A DNA stretch of 64,000 bases from Limimaricola sp. G21655-S1 (GCF_027213785.1 NZ_JAPWGO010000012.1:1-64000); one strand, 5' to 3'. Shown: positions 15,868-24,627, counted from the first letter of the stretch. Program-made: numbers and translations. Notes: a model not told the origin generated them from the sequence alone.

Positions 15868-16677
15868 ATGACCGAGAACCGCATCGCGGCGCATGGGCAG
15901 AGCCGTGCCGAGATCGACGAGGCCTATGCCAATGCCAGCCACATCCCCGGCGGCATGGAATACCCCGCGCGCTGGGCCGCCGCCGCCGCTGCCTTCCGCG
16001 AGGCGCACCCGCCCCGCGAGATCGCCTATGGTGACGGGGCGCGGCAAAGGCTCGACCTGTTTCGGCCCGAAGGCGAGGCGAAGGGCGCGATGGTCTTCGT
16101 GCATGGCGGTTTCTGGAAGGCGTTCGACAAGAGCGCCTGGTCGCATCTGGCGGCGGGCGCATTGGCGCGGGGCTGGGCCGTGGCGATGCCCTCATACACG
16201 CTGGCGCCCGAGGCGCGGATCGGCGCGATGACGCGCGAGATCGAGGCTGCCATCGGCGCGGTGGCCGATGCCGTGCCGGGGCCGCTCAGGCTCACCGGGC
16301 ATTCGGCGGGTGGGCATCTGGTGGCGCGGATGGCCTGTGCCGATCTCACCCCCGCTTGGCGCGACCGGGTGGTGCGGATCGTGCCGATCTCGCCCTTGTC
16401 GGATCTGCGCCCGCTCATGGGGGCCACGATGAACGAGGATCTGCGGCTCGATGAGGAGGAGGCCATGGCCGAGAGCCCGGCATTGCTGGATCAGGTCGAT
16501 CTGCCGATGACGGTCTGGGTCGGCGCGGCCGAACGTCCCGCCTTCATCGATCAGGCGCGCTGGCTCGCCGAGCGGCGCGACTGCGAATTGGTCGAGGCAC
16601 CGGACCGGCACCATTTCGACGTGATCGAGGAGCTGGCCGACCCTGCGGCTCCGCTGGTGGACCGGCTGATGCGCTAG
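15868..16677 (+). CDS. Alpha/beta hydrolase, HGGxW (BNA7/arylformamidase-like) group
   Basis: This 269-residue hydrolase has the oxyanion motif HGGFWKAF and the nucleophile elbow GHSAGGHLVAR. A late Asp precedes the catalytic His in DRHHFDVIEEL. The HGGxW motif with this size fits the eukaryote-type kynurenine formamidase group (BNA7/AFMID), which hydrolyses N-formylkynurenine in tryptophan breakdown, but other esterases share it. No other tryptophan-degradation gene is nearby, so the substrate is left open. The start is at ATG 15868. It is convergent with the P1 peptidase gene. Confidence 0.85.
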   Translation: MTENRIAAHGQSRAEIDEAYANASHIPGGMEYPARWAAAAAAFREAHPPREIAYGDGARQRLDLFRPEGEAKGAMVFVHGGFWKAFDKSAWSHLAAGALARGWAVAMPSYTLAPEARIGAMTREIEAAIGAVADAVPGPLRLTGHSAGGHLVARMACADLTPAWRDRVVRIVPISPLSDLRPLMGATMNEDLRLDEEEAMAESPALLDQVDLPMTVWVGAAERPAFIDQARWLAERRDCELVEAPDRHHFDVIEELADPAAPLVDRLMR

Positions 16678-16690
16678 GCGCGTCGCCTCG

Positions 16691-16777
16691 TTCATCTTTC
16701 CGAAAATACGCATCGCTCCACCCGCCACCATGCGCTTCGCATCGGAGCCGGGATTCGCGCGATTGAACAAAGATGAA
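16691..16777. repeat. Intergenic inverted repeat, GCGTATT...AAAGATGAA family, copy 2 (diverged)
   Basis: The left arm, 16691-16711, runs from TTCATCTTT to AATACGC. The right arm, 16757-16777, begins GCG and ends AAAGATGAA. Only the AAAGATGAA end and the GCG tip are conserved between the arms, so this copy is more decayed than the other two. Like them it lies between convergent genes (stops at 16677 and 16783). Confidence 0.65.
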
Positions 16778-16782
16778 GGAGG

Positions 16783-17766
16783 TCAGGGCCCGAACCGCTC
16801 CTGCCAGCAGGGTTGCGGGCCGCCCGGGGCGGCGTGGAACACGGCGCGGGCGATGGCGCGGGCAAGGCAGGTCGCCGCGGCATGACCGATCCAGAGCGCG
16901 TCGCCGACCGGGTCCGCGAGCGGGCGGGCCCCCGTGGCGGCGGCAAAGACCAGATCGCCGTCGAGCGGCGTGTGCGCGGGCAGAAGCGCCCGGGCGATCC
17001 CGTCCTGCGCCGCCACCGCCATGCGGCGGCAACCGGGTTTGTCGAGCGCGGCATCGGTGGCGACGATGGCGATGGTGGTGCTCTCCCCCGCGCGCGCCAG
17101 CTTGGTGGGCGGCGGCCCGCCGGGCGGCATCGCGAAACCGCGTCCGCCGAACTCGGCGCCGATCTCCCAGGGCGCGGCCCAGAACTCCGCACCGCCGCCG
17201 ATCGTGGCCGACCCGACCGGGTTCACCGCCACCAGCGCGCCGACCATGTGGCCGCTTTCCAGCATCAGCGAGGCCGTACCGATGCCACCGCGCAGCGTCG
17301 CGGTGGTGGCGCCGTATCCCGCGCCGTGGCTGCCCAGCGCCACATTTTCGCCCGCCGCTTCGAAAGCCGCGCGGCCCAGAGCGGCATAGGGGTTGGCGCT
17401 CCAGCCCTTGTCGCCACCATTGCCGAGGTCGAACAGGATCGCGGCGGGGACGATCGGCACGCGCTGCCCCGCCGCCTCGAAGCCGCGCCCGGCGGCGCGC
17501 AGCGCCTCGGCCACGCCCGAGGCCGCGTCGAGGCCGAAGGCCGAGCCGCCCGACAGTACTAGCGCATCGACGGCCTGCACCAGCCGGTCCGGCGCGAGCA
17601 GATCGGTCTCCCGTGTGCCCGGCGCGCCGCCCATCACATCGACCGAGGCGGTGAAGGGCGCAGCGCCAGTCAGCACCGTGACGCCCGAGCGCAGCGCCGC
17701 ATCCTGCGACTGGCCGACCAGAAGACCGTCAACATCGGTGATGGCATTGCGCGGACCCGGCCTCAT
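16783..17766 (-). CDS. P1 family (S58, DmpA-like) peptidase
   Basis: This 327-residue protein belongs to the S58 self-cleaving aminopeptidases. The opening MRPGPRNAITDVDGLLVGQ, the segment LSGGSAFGLDAASGV and the self-processing region AGESTTIAIVATDAALD are diagnostic. By analogy with DmpA, cleavage before the Ser/Thr of STTI would create the beta-subunit nucleophile. Such enzymes remove N-terminal D- or L-residues or beta-amino acids; which applies here cannot be read from the sequence. It starts at ATG 17766 and has no operon partner. Confidence 0.9.
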   Translation of the reverse strand: MRPGPRNAITDVDGLLVGQSQDAALRSGVTVLTGAAPFTASVDVMGGAPGTRETDLLAPDRLVQAVDALVLSGGSAFGLDAASGVAEALRAAGRGFEAAGQRVPIVPAAILFDLGNGGDKGWSANPYAALGRAAFEAAGENVALGSHGAGYGATTATLRGGIGTASLMLESGHMVGALVAVNPVGSATIGGGAEFWAAPWEIGAEFGGRGFAMPPGGPPPTKLARAGESTTIAIVATDAALDKPGCRRMAVAAQDGIARALLPAHTPLDGDLVFAAATGARPLADPVGDALWIGHAAATCLARAIARAVFHAAPGGPQPCWQERFGP

Positions 17767-17976
17767 CGCGCCGCGCTCAAGCAGAATTTACCCCGCTTCG
17801 TGGCAGGGCCATTCGTACCATGGAGCCTGTCGTGGGACCAAGGTTCTGGCGAAATTGACATATTCCTCCCCCTCGTTCCGATTGCCTCACCCCGGGCGGT
17901 GCGCGAACCGGCCTCATTGCGGTTCCGGCCCGTGATGATAGGTTGCCGCGAAACCTTGCGTCAAAGGCTGTCATTG

Positions 17977-18822
17977 ATGATGTCCCATTCTTCCGCGCTG
18001 ACGCGCCGCCGTCTGCTGACCGGCGCGGCCGCGCTGACCGTGCTTCCCGCCTGCGCCGCGCAGGTCCCGTCCTCCTCCATCGCCACCAGCTCCGAGCAGG
18101 AGATCGGTGGCGTGCCGTTGAGCCAGATCGTCGATGGCTACGGGCTGATCGAGGATGCGGGCTACCGCCTGCCGCCGGTGCCGCCGAAATACCTTCAGGG
18201 TATGAATCGCCGCGCCTATGTGCCCTATCGGGGCTATGAGCCCGCCGGCACGATCGAGGCCGACCTGCACGCCAAGCTGCTCTACTGGATCGAGCCGGGT
18301 GGCATGGCCTGGCGCTTTCCCGTCGGCGTCGGCCGGCAGGGCCTGTCGATGAGCTACGACACCACGATCAAGCGCAAGGAGCAGTGGCCGAGCTGGACCC
18401 CGACCCAGAACATGCTGCGCCGCGAGCCGGAGATCTACGGCGAGTACCGCAATGGCGTTCCGGGCGGTCTCGCCAACCCGCTGGGCGCGCGCGCGCTCTA
18501 CCTCTACCAGGGCAACCGCGACACCTATTACCGGATCCACGGCACCAACGACCTCGCCTCGATCGGCAATTCGGGCTCGGCCGGCTGCATCCGCATGTTC
18601 AATCACGACGTGATCTTCCTGTTCCCCAAGGTGCCGCTCGGCACCAAGGTGGTGATCCGCGATTACGAGGATTCGGTCGCGATCGAGGGGGCAGCCGTGG
18701 CGAACCGGGGCAGCGAGCTGCCGCCGACCTACGTGCCGCCCGAGGAGCTCTACACGGCCGCCGCCGAGAGCGGCCCGCCGCAGTTCGGCACCGCCACGAA
18801 CGTCGAGAGCTTCGGCTACTGA
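17977..18822 (+). CDS. L,D-transpeptidase (YkuD domain), Tat-exported, possibly a lipoprotein
   Basis: This 281-residue enzyme cross-links peptidoglycan or attaches proteins to it in the periplasm. The YkuD site is clear: His188 in YRIHGTND and Cys204 in SGSAGCIRM. The N-terminus reads SALTRRRLLTGAAALTVLPAC, a twin-arginine signal followed by a lipobox-like Cys26. The Pro at position -2 makes lipidation uncertain. Two adjacent ATG codons (17977, 17980) follow AAAGG, and the first is used here. The C-terminal ~70 residues after the catalytic domain are an extension. A small frameshifted membrane gene begins one base after the stop. Confidence 0.93.
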   Translation: MMSHSSALTRRRLLTGAAALTVLPACAAQVPSSSIATSSEQEIGGVPLSQIVDGYGLIEDAGYRLPPVPPKYLQGMNRRAYVPYRGYEPAGTIEADLHAKLLYWIEPGGMAWRFPVGVGRQGLSMSYDTTIKRKEQWPSWTPTQNMLRREPEIYGEYRNGVPGGLANPLGARALYLYQGNRDTYYRIHGTNDLASIGNSGSAGCIRMFNHDVIFLFPKVPLGTKVVIRDYEDSVAIEGAAVANRGSELPPTYVPPEELYTAAAESGPPQFGTATNVESFGY

Positions 18823-18823
18823 G

Positions 18824-19155
18824 ATGTGGTGGGGCCTCGTCCTGCCGGCGCTGGGCCTCGGCCTCGCCGGCTGGGCGGTGCCTTTGCTTCTGGCGCGGGT
18901 CTGGCCCGAAGGGGGGGGCCTCTGATCTGGCTCGGGCTGACGGCGACGGTCTTGATGCTGCTCCTGTCGATGGCGCTGTTTCTCGGCCTCTACATGGCGC
19001 AGGGCGTGCCTCTGGCCACGCTGGCGCGGCCCGGACCCGGCGCGCTGGCGCTGCACCTGCTTCGGCTCGGCATGGGGGCGGCGCTGATCTGGGGGCCGGT
19101 GCTGGTGCTGACCATCGCGAGCTTGCCACGGCGCTGGCGACGCGCGACATGGTAG
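18824..19155 (+). pseudogene. Small membrane protein interrupted by a frameshift in a G8 tract
   Basis: The ATG at 18824, one base after the L,D-transpeptidase stop, opens a hydrophobic frame (MWWGLVLPALGLGLAGWAVP, then LLLARVWPE). It ends at TGA 18923, just behind eight consecutive G at 18911-18918. The neighbouring frame continues directly from that tract as PLIWLGLTATVLMLLLSMAL and on to 19155 with two or three more membrane helices. One extra G (G9) or two fewer (G6) would fuse both parts into one protein of about 110 residues. A sequencing error, a real pseudogene, or slippage at the G tract are all possible. The family is not recognised. Confidence 0.7.
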
Positions 19156-19201
19156 ATCACGGGGCGCGGGGCCGAATGTGCCGGGGCCCGACAGGAGAGG
19201 G

Positions 19202-19849
19202 ATGAACGCGATGCGCTGGGTCGGCTGGATCTTTTGGGGGGTGGTGCTGGCGCTCGTCGCCGCGCTGCTGCACTACAACCTGCCGCGTCGCGAGATCGTC
19301 CGCATCACCGGCGTCGAGATCAAGCTCGAGCGGATCGATCCGAACTCGGTGTTCTGGGCCGCCTCCGAGAACGTCACCACCACCACCGGGCTCGTGGAGC
19401 GCGACGTGCGCTTCATCGACACGGTACGCGCCGATGGCGGCGTCATGGTGTTTCGCAACGAGGACACGGGCGGCGGCTGGCCGCCCTATTTCAAGTTCGA
19501 CAGCGCCAACCTGCAAGCCGAGGCGCGCAACCTCGTCTCCACAGCCGGCGATCCGCAATGGGTCGCGGTCCGTTATTACGGCTGGCGGCTGCCATTGCTC
19601 TCGGTCTACCCGAACGCGCTGTCGGTCCGGCCCGTCGAGGGGCCCGATACCCGGTTGATCCCCTGGTTCAACATCGTCTTCCTGACGGTGCTGCTCGCCG
19701 TGGTCTGGGCCGTCGGCGTGCGGCTGCGGCGCTGGTCGCGCCGACATGTCTCGCCATGGCTCGACCGGGGCGACCGACGTGTCGCGATCTGGACCGATGC
19801 GATTCGCCGCCGCCGCGATGCCCGCGCGGGACGCCGCGACGACAGCTAG
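19202..19849 (+). CDS. DUF1523 family membrane protein
   Basis: This 215-residue protein has an N-terminal helix (GWIFWGVVLALVAALLHYNL) and a C-terminal helix (WFNIVFLTVLLAVVWAVGV) around a soluble domain of ~130 residues. The conserved DUF1523 text is visible (RREIVRITGVEIKL, then VRFIDTV, FRNEDTGWPPYFKFDSANLQ in broken form). It is probably anchored in the inner membrane with the domain in the periplasm; the function is unknown. The start ATG at 19202 follows AGGAGAGGG closely; the ATG at 19211 has better spacing and is an alternative. Its stop shares CTAG with the convergent AraC gene. Confidence 0.87.
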   Translation: MNAMRWVGWIFWGVVLALVAALLHYNLPRREIVRITGVEIKLERIDPNSVFWAASENVTTTTGLVERDVRFIDTVRADGGVMVFRNEDTGGGWPPYFKFDSANLQAEARNLVSTAGDPQWVAVRYYGWRLPLLSVYPNALSVRPVEGPDTRLIPWFNIVFLTVLLAVVWAVGVRLRRWSRRHVSPWLDRGDRRVAIWTDAIRRRRDARAGRRDDS

Positions 19850-20694
19850 CCGGGTTGCACCACGTCGCGCTGGCGAGCGCGGCGGAAGCGCTGCGGCGTC
19901 TCGCCATGCGCCTGGCGGAACAGCTTGTGGAAATGCGACAGGTTCGGGACGCCGCATTCGGCGGCAATCTCGGCAAGGCTGTCGGCGCTCCCCAGGAGCC
20001 GCCGCGCCGCGTAATCCATGCGCTGCGCGTTGATCCAGTCCGAGGGCGACATGTCGAGAAAGCGCCGCATCGAGCGGCTGACATGCGGATGCGCCTTGCC
20101 CGCGACGCGGGCAAAGCCCGAGGCCCCGTCCTGAAACACCTCCGGCGCGCGCGAGGCGGCGCAGGCGCGCGCCAGCCAGTCGGGGGCGCCGCCGGGCAGC
20201 GGCGCGGCCTCCTCGGCCAGCCCGCACAGCAAGGGCAGCAAGAAGGCCTCGGCGCCGAGCCGGTCGCGCCGGCCCCGCTCGAGCCGCAGTGCGGCGCGGT
20301 TCAGCTCGGCCATCTGGCGGCTGTCGCGCGACAGCCGCAGCGGCGCCTTGGCGCCGGTCCAGAACAGCCGTCCCGCAAGGTCGGGATACCGCTGTCCGAG
20401 TTCTGCGATCAGCTCGGGATGCAGCGTCACCGAGACCAGCAGCGCATCGGCGCCGCGACCCTGCAGCCCGTGCGAATGGCCCGGCGCCACGAAGATCACG
20501 TCGCCCTCGACCAGATCCTCGCGCCCCTCGGGCAAATGGTGCCGCACCCGCCCGTTCTGCACCCAGGCCAGTTCGAAGAAGTCGTGCCCGTGCAGCACCG
20601 GCCGTCCCGTGCCGAGCATGGCGCGGGTCAGCGCCGCGCAGGCGCCGGGCGGCAGGATGTCCTCATGCGACAGGATCAGCGGAGCGGGTTGCAT
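19846..20694 (-). CDS. AraC-family transcriptional regulator with cupin sensor
   Basis: This 282-residue regulator has an N-terminal cupin (HGHDFFELAWVQNG, GDVIFVAPGHSHGL) that would bind a small ligand. Its C-terminal AraC double helix-turn-helix reads SPSDWINAQRMDYAARRLL, then SLAEIAAECGVPNLSHFHKLF and the family tail GETPQRFRRA. Regulators of this layout often control sugar or sugar-acid genes. No obvious target is adjacent: it is convergent with DUF1523 and divergent from rpe. The ligand is unknown. Confidence 0.92.
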   Translation of the reverse strand: MQPAPLILSHEDILPPGACAALTRAMLGTGRPVLHGHDFFELAWVQNGRVRHHLPEGREDLVEGDVIFVAPGHSHGLQGRGADALLVSVTLHPELIAELGQRYPDLAGRLFWTGAKAPLRLSRDSRQMAELNRAALRLERGRRDRLGAEAFLLPLLCGLAEEAAPLPGGAPDWLARACAASRAPEVFQDGASGFARVAGKAHPHVSRSMRRFLDMSPSDWINAQRMDYAARRLLGSADSLAEIAAECGVPNLSHFHKLFRQAHGETPQRFRRARQRDVVQPG

Positions 20695-20807
20695 GACGCC
20701 ACGTTAGCAGGAGTTTCTGCGGATGCGAAAGGCCGGTTGCGCGCCGCGCGTGACGTGCGCGCGATTTCGCGCTAGGGCATGGCGCGACTGCACAGGGAGC
20801 CCCGCCG

Positions 20808-21494
20808 ATGACCGCCTTCGACCGCAATCTCAAGATCGCCCCCTCGATCCTCTCCGCCGATTTCGCCGCCTTCGGCGCCGAGGTGCGCGCCATCGAGGCG
20901 CAGGGCGCCGATTGGGTCCATGTCGACGTGATGGACGGGCATTTCGTGCCCAACATCACTTTCGGGCCGCAGCTGGTGCGGGCGATCCGGCCGCATGTGA
21001 CGACGGTGATGGACGTGCATCTGATGATCGCGCCGGTCGATCCCTATATCGACGCCTTCGCCGATGCGGGCGCCGACATCCTCACCGCCCATGTCGAGGC
21101 GGGGCCGCATATCCACCGCACGCTTCAGGCGATCCGCGGCGCCGGGATGAAGGCCGGCGTGGCGCTCAACCCGGGCACGCCGGCCGAGGCGGTGGCGCCG
21201 CTTCTCGACGACGTGGATCTGGTGCTGGCGATGACCGTCAACCCGGGCTTCGGCGGGCAGAAATTCCTGCATTCGATGCTCGACAAGATCGCGACCCTGC
21301 GCGCGATGATCGGCGACCGCGAGATCCATCTCGAGGTCGATGGCGGCGTCGACACCGCCACCGCGCCGCTGGTGGCGCGGGCAGGTGCCGACGCGCTGGT
21401 CGCGGGCTCGGCGGTGTTCCGGGGCGGCTCGGTCGAGACGGCCTCGGTCTATGGTGAGAACATCGCCGCGATTCGCGCCGCGGCGCAGGGCTGA
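20808..21494 (+). CDS. rpe: Ribulose-phosphate 3-epimerase
   Basis: This 228-residue TIM-barrel enzyme interconverts D-ribulose 5-phosphate and D-xylulose 5-phosphate in the pentose phosphate pathway. Catalytic and metal-binding blocks are intact: [45 protein letters not shown] and HLEVDGGVD. The length is normal. AGGGAG precedes the ATG at 20808. It is monocistronic, followed by an inverted repeat shared with the convergent uronate dehydrogenase gene. Confidence 0.97.
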   Translation: MTAFDRNLKIAPSILSADFAAFGAEVRAIEAQGADWVHVDVMDGHFVPNITFGPQLVRAIRPHVTTVMDVHLMIAPVDPYIDAFADAGADILTAHVEAGPHIHRTLQAIRGAGMKAGVALNPGTPAEAVAPLLDDVDLVLAMTVNPGFGGQKFLHSMLDKIATLRAMIGDREIHLEVDGGVDTATAPLVARAGADALVAGSAVFRGGSVETASVYGENIAAIRAAAQG

Positions 21495-21507
21495 GGCGGC
21501 GCGCCAT

Positions 21508-21571
21508 GCGTATTTGACGAAAGACGAAGGGGACGGTCGCGCCATCCCCTTCGTCTTTCTCCCGAATACGC
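21508..21571. repeat. Intergenic inverted repeat, GCGTATT...AAAGACGAA family, copy 3
   Basis: The left arm (21508-21533) begins GCGTATTTG and ends AAAGACGAAGGGGA. The right arm (21545-21571) is its near-perfect reverse complement. The changed base (AAAGACGAA instead of AAAGATGAA) is altered in both arms, so pairing is kept. It lies between the convergent stops of rpe (21494) and udh (21616). Confidence 0.8.
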
Positions 21572-21615
21572 GGATGCCCTCGTTTCCGCTGGCGCGAGGG
21601 CGGGGTCGTGCGTCC

Positions 21616-22449
21616 TCAGTCGCCCGCGCTCATCCTCCGGATCGCCTCGACCCCGCTTTCTCCGAGCGGCACCACCGCGAAGGGCCCGCCGAGGCAGCGC
21701 TGCGCCCGGTCGGACGGGTCCGGCGTCTTCGTAGGCGGCAGCAGCCGGTCGGCCCAGTCCTCGGCATTGTCCTGCGGGTGGTAGCCGAGGAACGAGACCT
21801 TGTGGTTCGACACCGGCGCGCGGCTGTTGGCCGAGACGCCCCAAGCCACGGTGAAGCCGGTAACCGGCGTCGTCACGGAGGCCTCGACCAGTCGCACCAG
21901 ATCGCCATGGCTCAGCCATGTGTGCAGCGCCCGGGCGTTCTGCGGCTCGGGCGTGCAGGAAAAGATACGCAGGCAGACCGCCTCGAGACCGCGCTTTTCC
22001 CAGAACATCCGGCCCATGTCCTCGGCGAAGCATTTCGACAGGCCGTAGAAGCTGTCGGGCTTGTGCGGCACGTCGGTATCGTGGCCGGCCATCGTCTCCT
22101 GCAGCCCAACCGCGTGCACCGAGGAGGCATAGACCACGCGCCGCGCGCCGGCACGATGCGCCGCCTCCCAGACCGTGTAGGCGCCGATGTAGTTCGGGCC
22201 GAGCAACTCCTCGAAGGGCCGCTCGTCGGGGATCGCGCCGAAATGCACGACCATCTCGGCGTCCCGCATCAGCGTCTCGATCGCGGGGAGATCGACGAGA
22301 TCGGCCTGCACGAAGCGCTCGTTCGGCAGGAGCTCGGCCGGAGCCTCGGCGATGTCGGTCGAGAGCAACTCGTCCGCGAGCTTCGAGAGCGGTTCGCGCA
22401 GCTTCGAGCCGAGAGCGCCGCAGGCGCCGGTGAGGACGATCTTCTTCAT
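21616..22449 (-). CDS. udh: Uronate dehydrogenase (NAD+), SDR-type
   Basis: This 277-residue extended short-chain dehydrogenase closely follows the known uronate dehydrogenases, which oxidise D-galacturonate or D-glucuronate to the aldarolactone. Matching blocks are the NAD motif LTGACGALGSKLR, VVHFGAIPDERPFEELLGPN, YASSVHAVG, the catalytic Tyr-Lys in DSFYGLSKCFAEDMGRMFWEK, and CLRIFSCTPEPQNAR with HTWLSHGDLVRLVEA. The product would enter the hexuronate oxidative pathway. It is 22 bases downstream of an FAD oxidoreductase and beyond it the mal genes. No aldarate dehydratase is in the window. Confidence 0.88.
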   Translation of the reverse strand: MKKIVLTGACGALGSKLREPLSKLADELLSTDIAEAPAELLPNERFVQADLVDLPAIETLMRDAEMVVHFGAIPDERPFEELLGPNYIGAYTVWEAAHRAGARRVVYASSVHAVGLQETMAGHDTDVPHKPDSFYGLSKCFAEDMGRMFWEKRGLEAVCLRIFSCTPEPQNARALHTWLSHGDLVRLVEASVTTPVTGFTVAWGVSANSRAPVSNHKVSFLGYHPQDNAEDWADRLLPPTKTPDPSDRAQRCLGGPFAVVPLGESGVEAIRRMSAGD

Positions 22450-22471
22450 GGGAGTCTCCTTGGTCGTCGGG

Positions 22472-23659
22472 TCAGATCACCGCCGCTTCGGTGAGCGCCC
22501 GGCCCTCGACGAGGCGTGCCACCGAGAGCGGTGCAAGGTCGAGGCTGCGCCAGGCCCCGTGGATGATGTGCTCGGCGATGCCGCGCCCCACCGCCGGGGC
22601 CTGTTGCAGCCCGTGGCCGGAAAAGCCGTTGGCGAAGAACAGGTTCGCGACCGCCGGATGCGGGCCCAGCAGCGCGTTCTGATCGAGCGTGTTGTAGGCG
22701 TAGTGACCGACCCACGAATTGCGCAGCTTCACCCGCTCGAAGGCGGGGATGCGGGCGGCCAGCGCCGGCCAGACGCGGTCCTCCCAGATCGCGTGGTCCA
22801 TGGCGAAATCACCGGCGTCGCAGGCGCCGTCCGTCTCGGGCGGGCAGCCCGCCATGTAGAGCGCGCCGTCCGAGCGATAATGGATGCCGCAGGGATCGAC
22901 GGTCAGCGGCAGCTTGCGCGGCAGCCTGTCTTCGGCCTCGAAGATGAAGGTATAGCGCTTGCGCGGCTCGACCGGGATGGCGATGCCGGCCATCGCTGCC
23001 ACCCGCGCCGCACGCGGCCCGGCGGCGTTCACGACTTGGCCGCAGGCGACGGCGCTGCCGTCGGACAGCTCGACATGGGTGACGCGATCGCCCTCCAGCC
23101 GCAGCCCGGTGGCCTCGGCGCGGATTTCCTCGACGCCCATGCGCCGCGCCCGGCGGCGGAACTCCGAGAACATGGTGCCGCCGTCGAAGCAGCCTTCCTC
23201 GCCGGGATTGTGGCTTCCGAGCAGGATGTCGTCCCACGCCATGAAGGGAAAGGCCGTACGCAGCTGCGCCGGTGACAGCAGCCGCGTGCCAGCGCCCATC
23301 CGCGCCTGCAGCGCCTGCGCCGCACGCAGCCTGTCGGCCGAGGCCTGATCGGCGGCGAGATAGAGATAACCGAAATCGTCGAGGTGGATGTCGGGCGCGT
23401 CCTCGCCCGCGTAATCCCGAAAAGCGCGAATGAACTCCAGCCCGAAGCGGCTGATCGCGACGTTCACCTCGGTACCGAACTGCATGCGGATGCAGGAATT
23501 GGTGTGGCTGGTCGAAGCGAACTCGAAGGAGGGATCGCGCTCGACCACGAGGATGCGACCGTCGAATCCCGGATCGCGCGCGAGCCACCATGCCACGGCG
23601 CTGCCGATCATCGCGCCGCCGATGATCACCACGTCATATGAGGAATGCGCCGCTGCCAT
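22472..23659 (-). CDS. FAD-dependent oxidoreductase (DAO/FOXRED1-like)
   Basis: This 395-residue DAO-family flavoprotein starts with the FAD-binding Rossmann motif VVIIGGAMIGSAVAWWLA and continues with the substrate domain of the DadA/SoxB superfamily (SFEFASTSHTNSCIRMQFG). Its C-terminal flavin contact is FFANGFSGHGLQQAPAVG. Family members oxidise amines or secondary amino acids such as sarcosine and dimethylglycine; the layout with YNTLDQNALLGPHP resembles FOXRED1. The substrate cannot be fixed. It sits between malG and udh on the same strand, but a strong terminator separates it from malG. Confidence 0.85.
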   Translation of the reverse strand: MAAAHSSYDVVIIGGAMIGSAVAWWLARDPGFDGRILVVERDPSFEFASTSHTNSCIRMQFGTEVNVAISRFGLEFIRAFRDYAGEDAPDIHLDDFGYLYLAADQASADRLRAAQALQARMGAGTRLLSPAQLRTAFPFMAWDDILLGSHNPGEEGCFDGGTMFSEFRRRARRMGVEEIRAEATGLRLEGDRVTHVELSDGSAVACGQVVNAAGPRAARVAAMAGIAIPVEPRKRYTFIFEAEDRLPRKLPLTVDPCGIHYRSDGALYMAGCPPETDGACDAGDFAMDHAIWEDRVWPALAARIPAFERVKLRNSWVGHYAYNTLDQNALLGPHPAVANLFFANGFSGHGLQQAPAVGRGIAEHIIHGAWRSLDLAPLSVARLVEGRALTEAAVI

Positions 23660-23679
23660 GGGGTGACGCTAGGCCGCTC

Positions 23680-23717
23680 GGAAGACAAAAGAAAGGGGCC
23701 GCTGCGGGCCCCTTTCT
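23680..23717 (-). terminator. Rho-independent terminator after malG
   Basis: AGAAAGGGGCC (23690-23700) pairs with GGCCCCTTTCT (23707-23717), an 11-bp perfect stem. On the minus strand the stem is followed by TTTTGTCTTC (23689-23680). It lies 20 bases behind malG and should limit read-through into the oxidoreductase gene. Confidence 0.8.
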
Positions 23718-23736
23718 CCGAAGCTCGGCGGAGGCC

Positions 23737-24627
23737 TCAGCCCTTGACCGCCCCCTCCGAGAGTCCCGAGACGAGGTAGCGCTGGGCGATCAGGAACACG
23801 ATGGTGATCGGCAGGCCCGAGAGGATCGCGGCGGCGGCGAAATCGCCCCAGAGATACTTGAACTCGTTGAGATAGAGCCGCGAGCCGACCGCCAGAGTCA
23901 TCTGGTCCTCGGAGCGGATCAGCACGCTGGCGATGGGGTAGTCGTTGATCACGCCGATGAAGCTCAGCACGAAGACCACCGCCATGATCGGCACCGCAAG
24001 CGGCAGGAAGATGTAGCGGAAGGTCTGCCACGCGCTCGCGCCGTCGATCTCGGCGGCCTTGTCGAGCGCGGTGTCGACGCTGTCGAAATAGCCCTTGATG
24101 GTCCAGATATGCAGCGTGATCTGGCTCAGATAGACGAGGATCAGCGCGAGGTGGCTGTTGATCCCGAGCGCGGGCGTCACCTCGCCCAGCGCGTCGAAGA
24201 TCGCGAAGATCGCCACCAGCGCCAGCGTCGTCGGGAACATCTGGATCAGGAACAGCCCGTCGAGCAGGCCCTGCTTGCCACGGATGCGGATCCGGCTGAA
24301 GGCATAGGCCGAGATGGTCGAGAGCGCGAGCACGCCCGCGGAGGCGATCAGCCCGATCTTGATCGAGTTCCACATCCACAGGAGCACCGGGTAGGGCGGC
24401 GCGACCACCGTGCCGTCGGCGCGGGTGTAGTCGAGCCCGAAGGCGAGGTACCAGTGCTCCAACGTCGGGTTCTCGGGCCAGAGCGATCCGGTGGCAAAGT
24501 TGCCCTCCCGGAAGCTGATCGAGACGATCATGAAGAATGGGAACAGGATCAGCGCCAGAAAGATCAGCATGAAGCCATGCGCGGCGATCTTCTTGATCCT
24601 CAGGTCGCGCGGGCGTTCGACGATCAT
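23737..24627 (-). CDS. malG: Maltose-type ABC transporter permease MalG
   Basis: This 296-residue inner-membrane permease has six predicted helices. Its EAA loop reads KAAEIDGASAWQTFRYIFLPLAVP, the site that docks on MalK. Segments such as FPTTLALVAIFAIF and FVLSFIGVINDYPIAS match E. coli MalG closely. The start ATG at 24627 overlaps the malF stop (ATGA), so the two are translationally coupled. It works with MalE, MalF and MalK to import maltose or maltodextrins. Confidence 0.95.
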   Translation of the reverse strand: MIVERPRDLRIKKIAAHGFMLIFLALILFPFFMIVSISFREGNFATGSLWPENPTLEHWYLAFGLDYTRADGTVVAPPYPVLLWMWNSIKIGLIASAGVLALSTISAYAFSRIRIRGKQGLLDGLFLIQMFPTTLALVAIFAIFDALGEVTPALGINSHLALILVYLSQITLHIWTIKGYFDSVDTALDKAAEIDGASAWQTFRYIFLPLAVPIMAVVFVLSFIGVINDYPIASVLIRSEDQMTLAVGSRLYLNEFKYLWGDFAAAAILSGLPITIVFLIAQRYLVSGLSEGAVKG

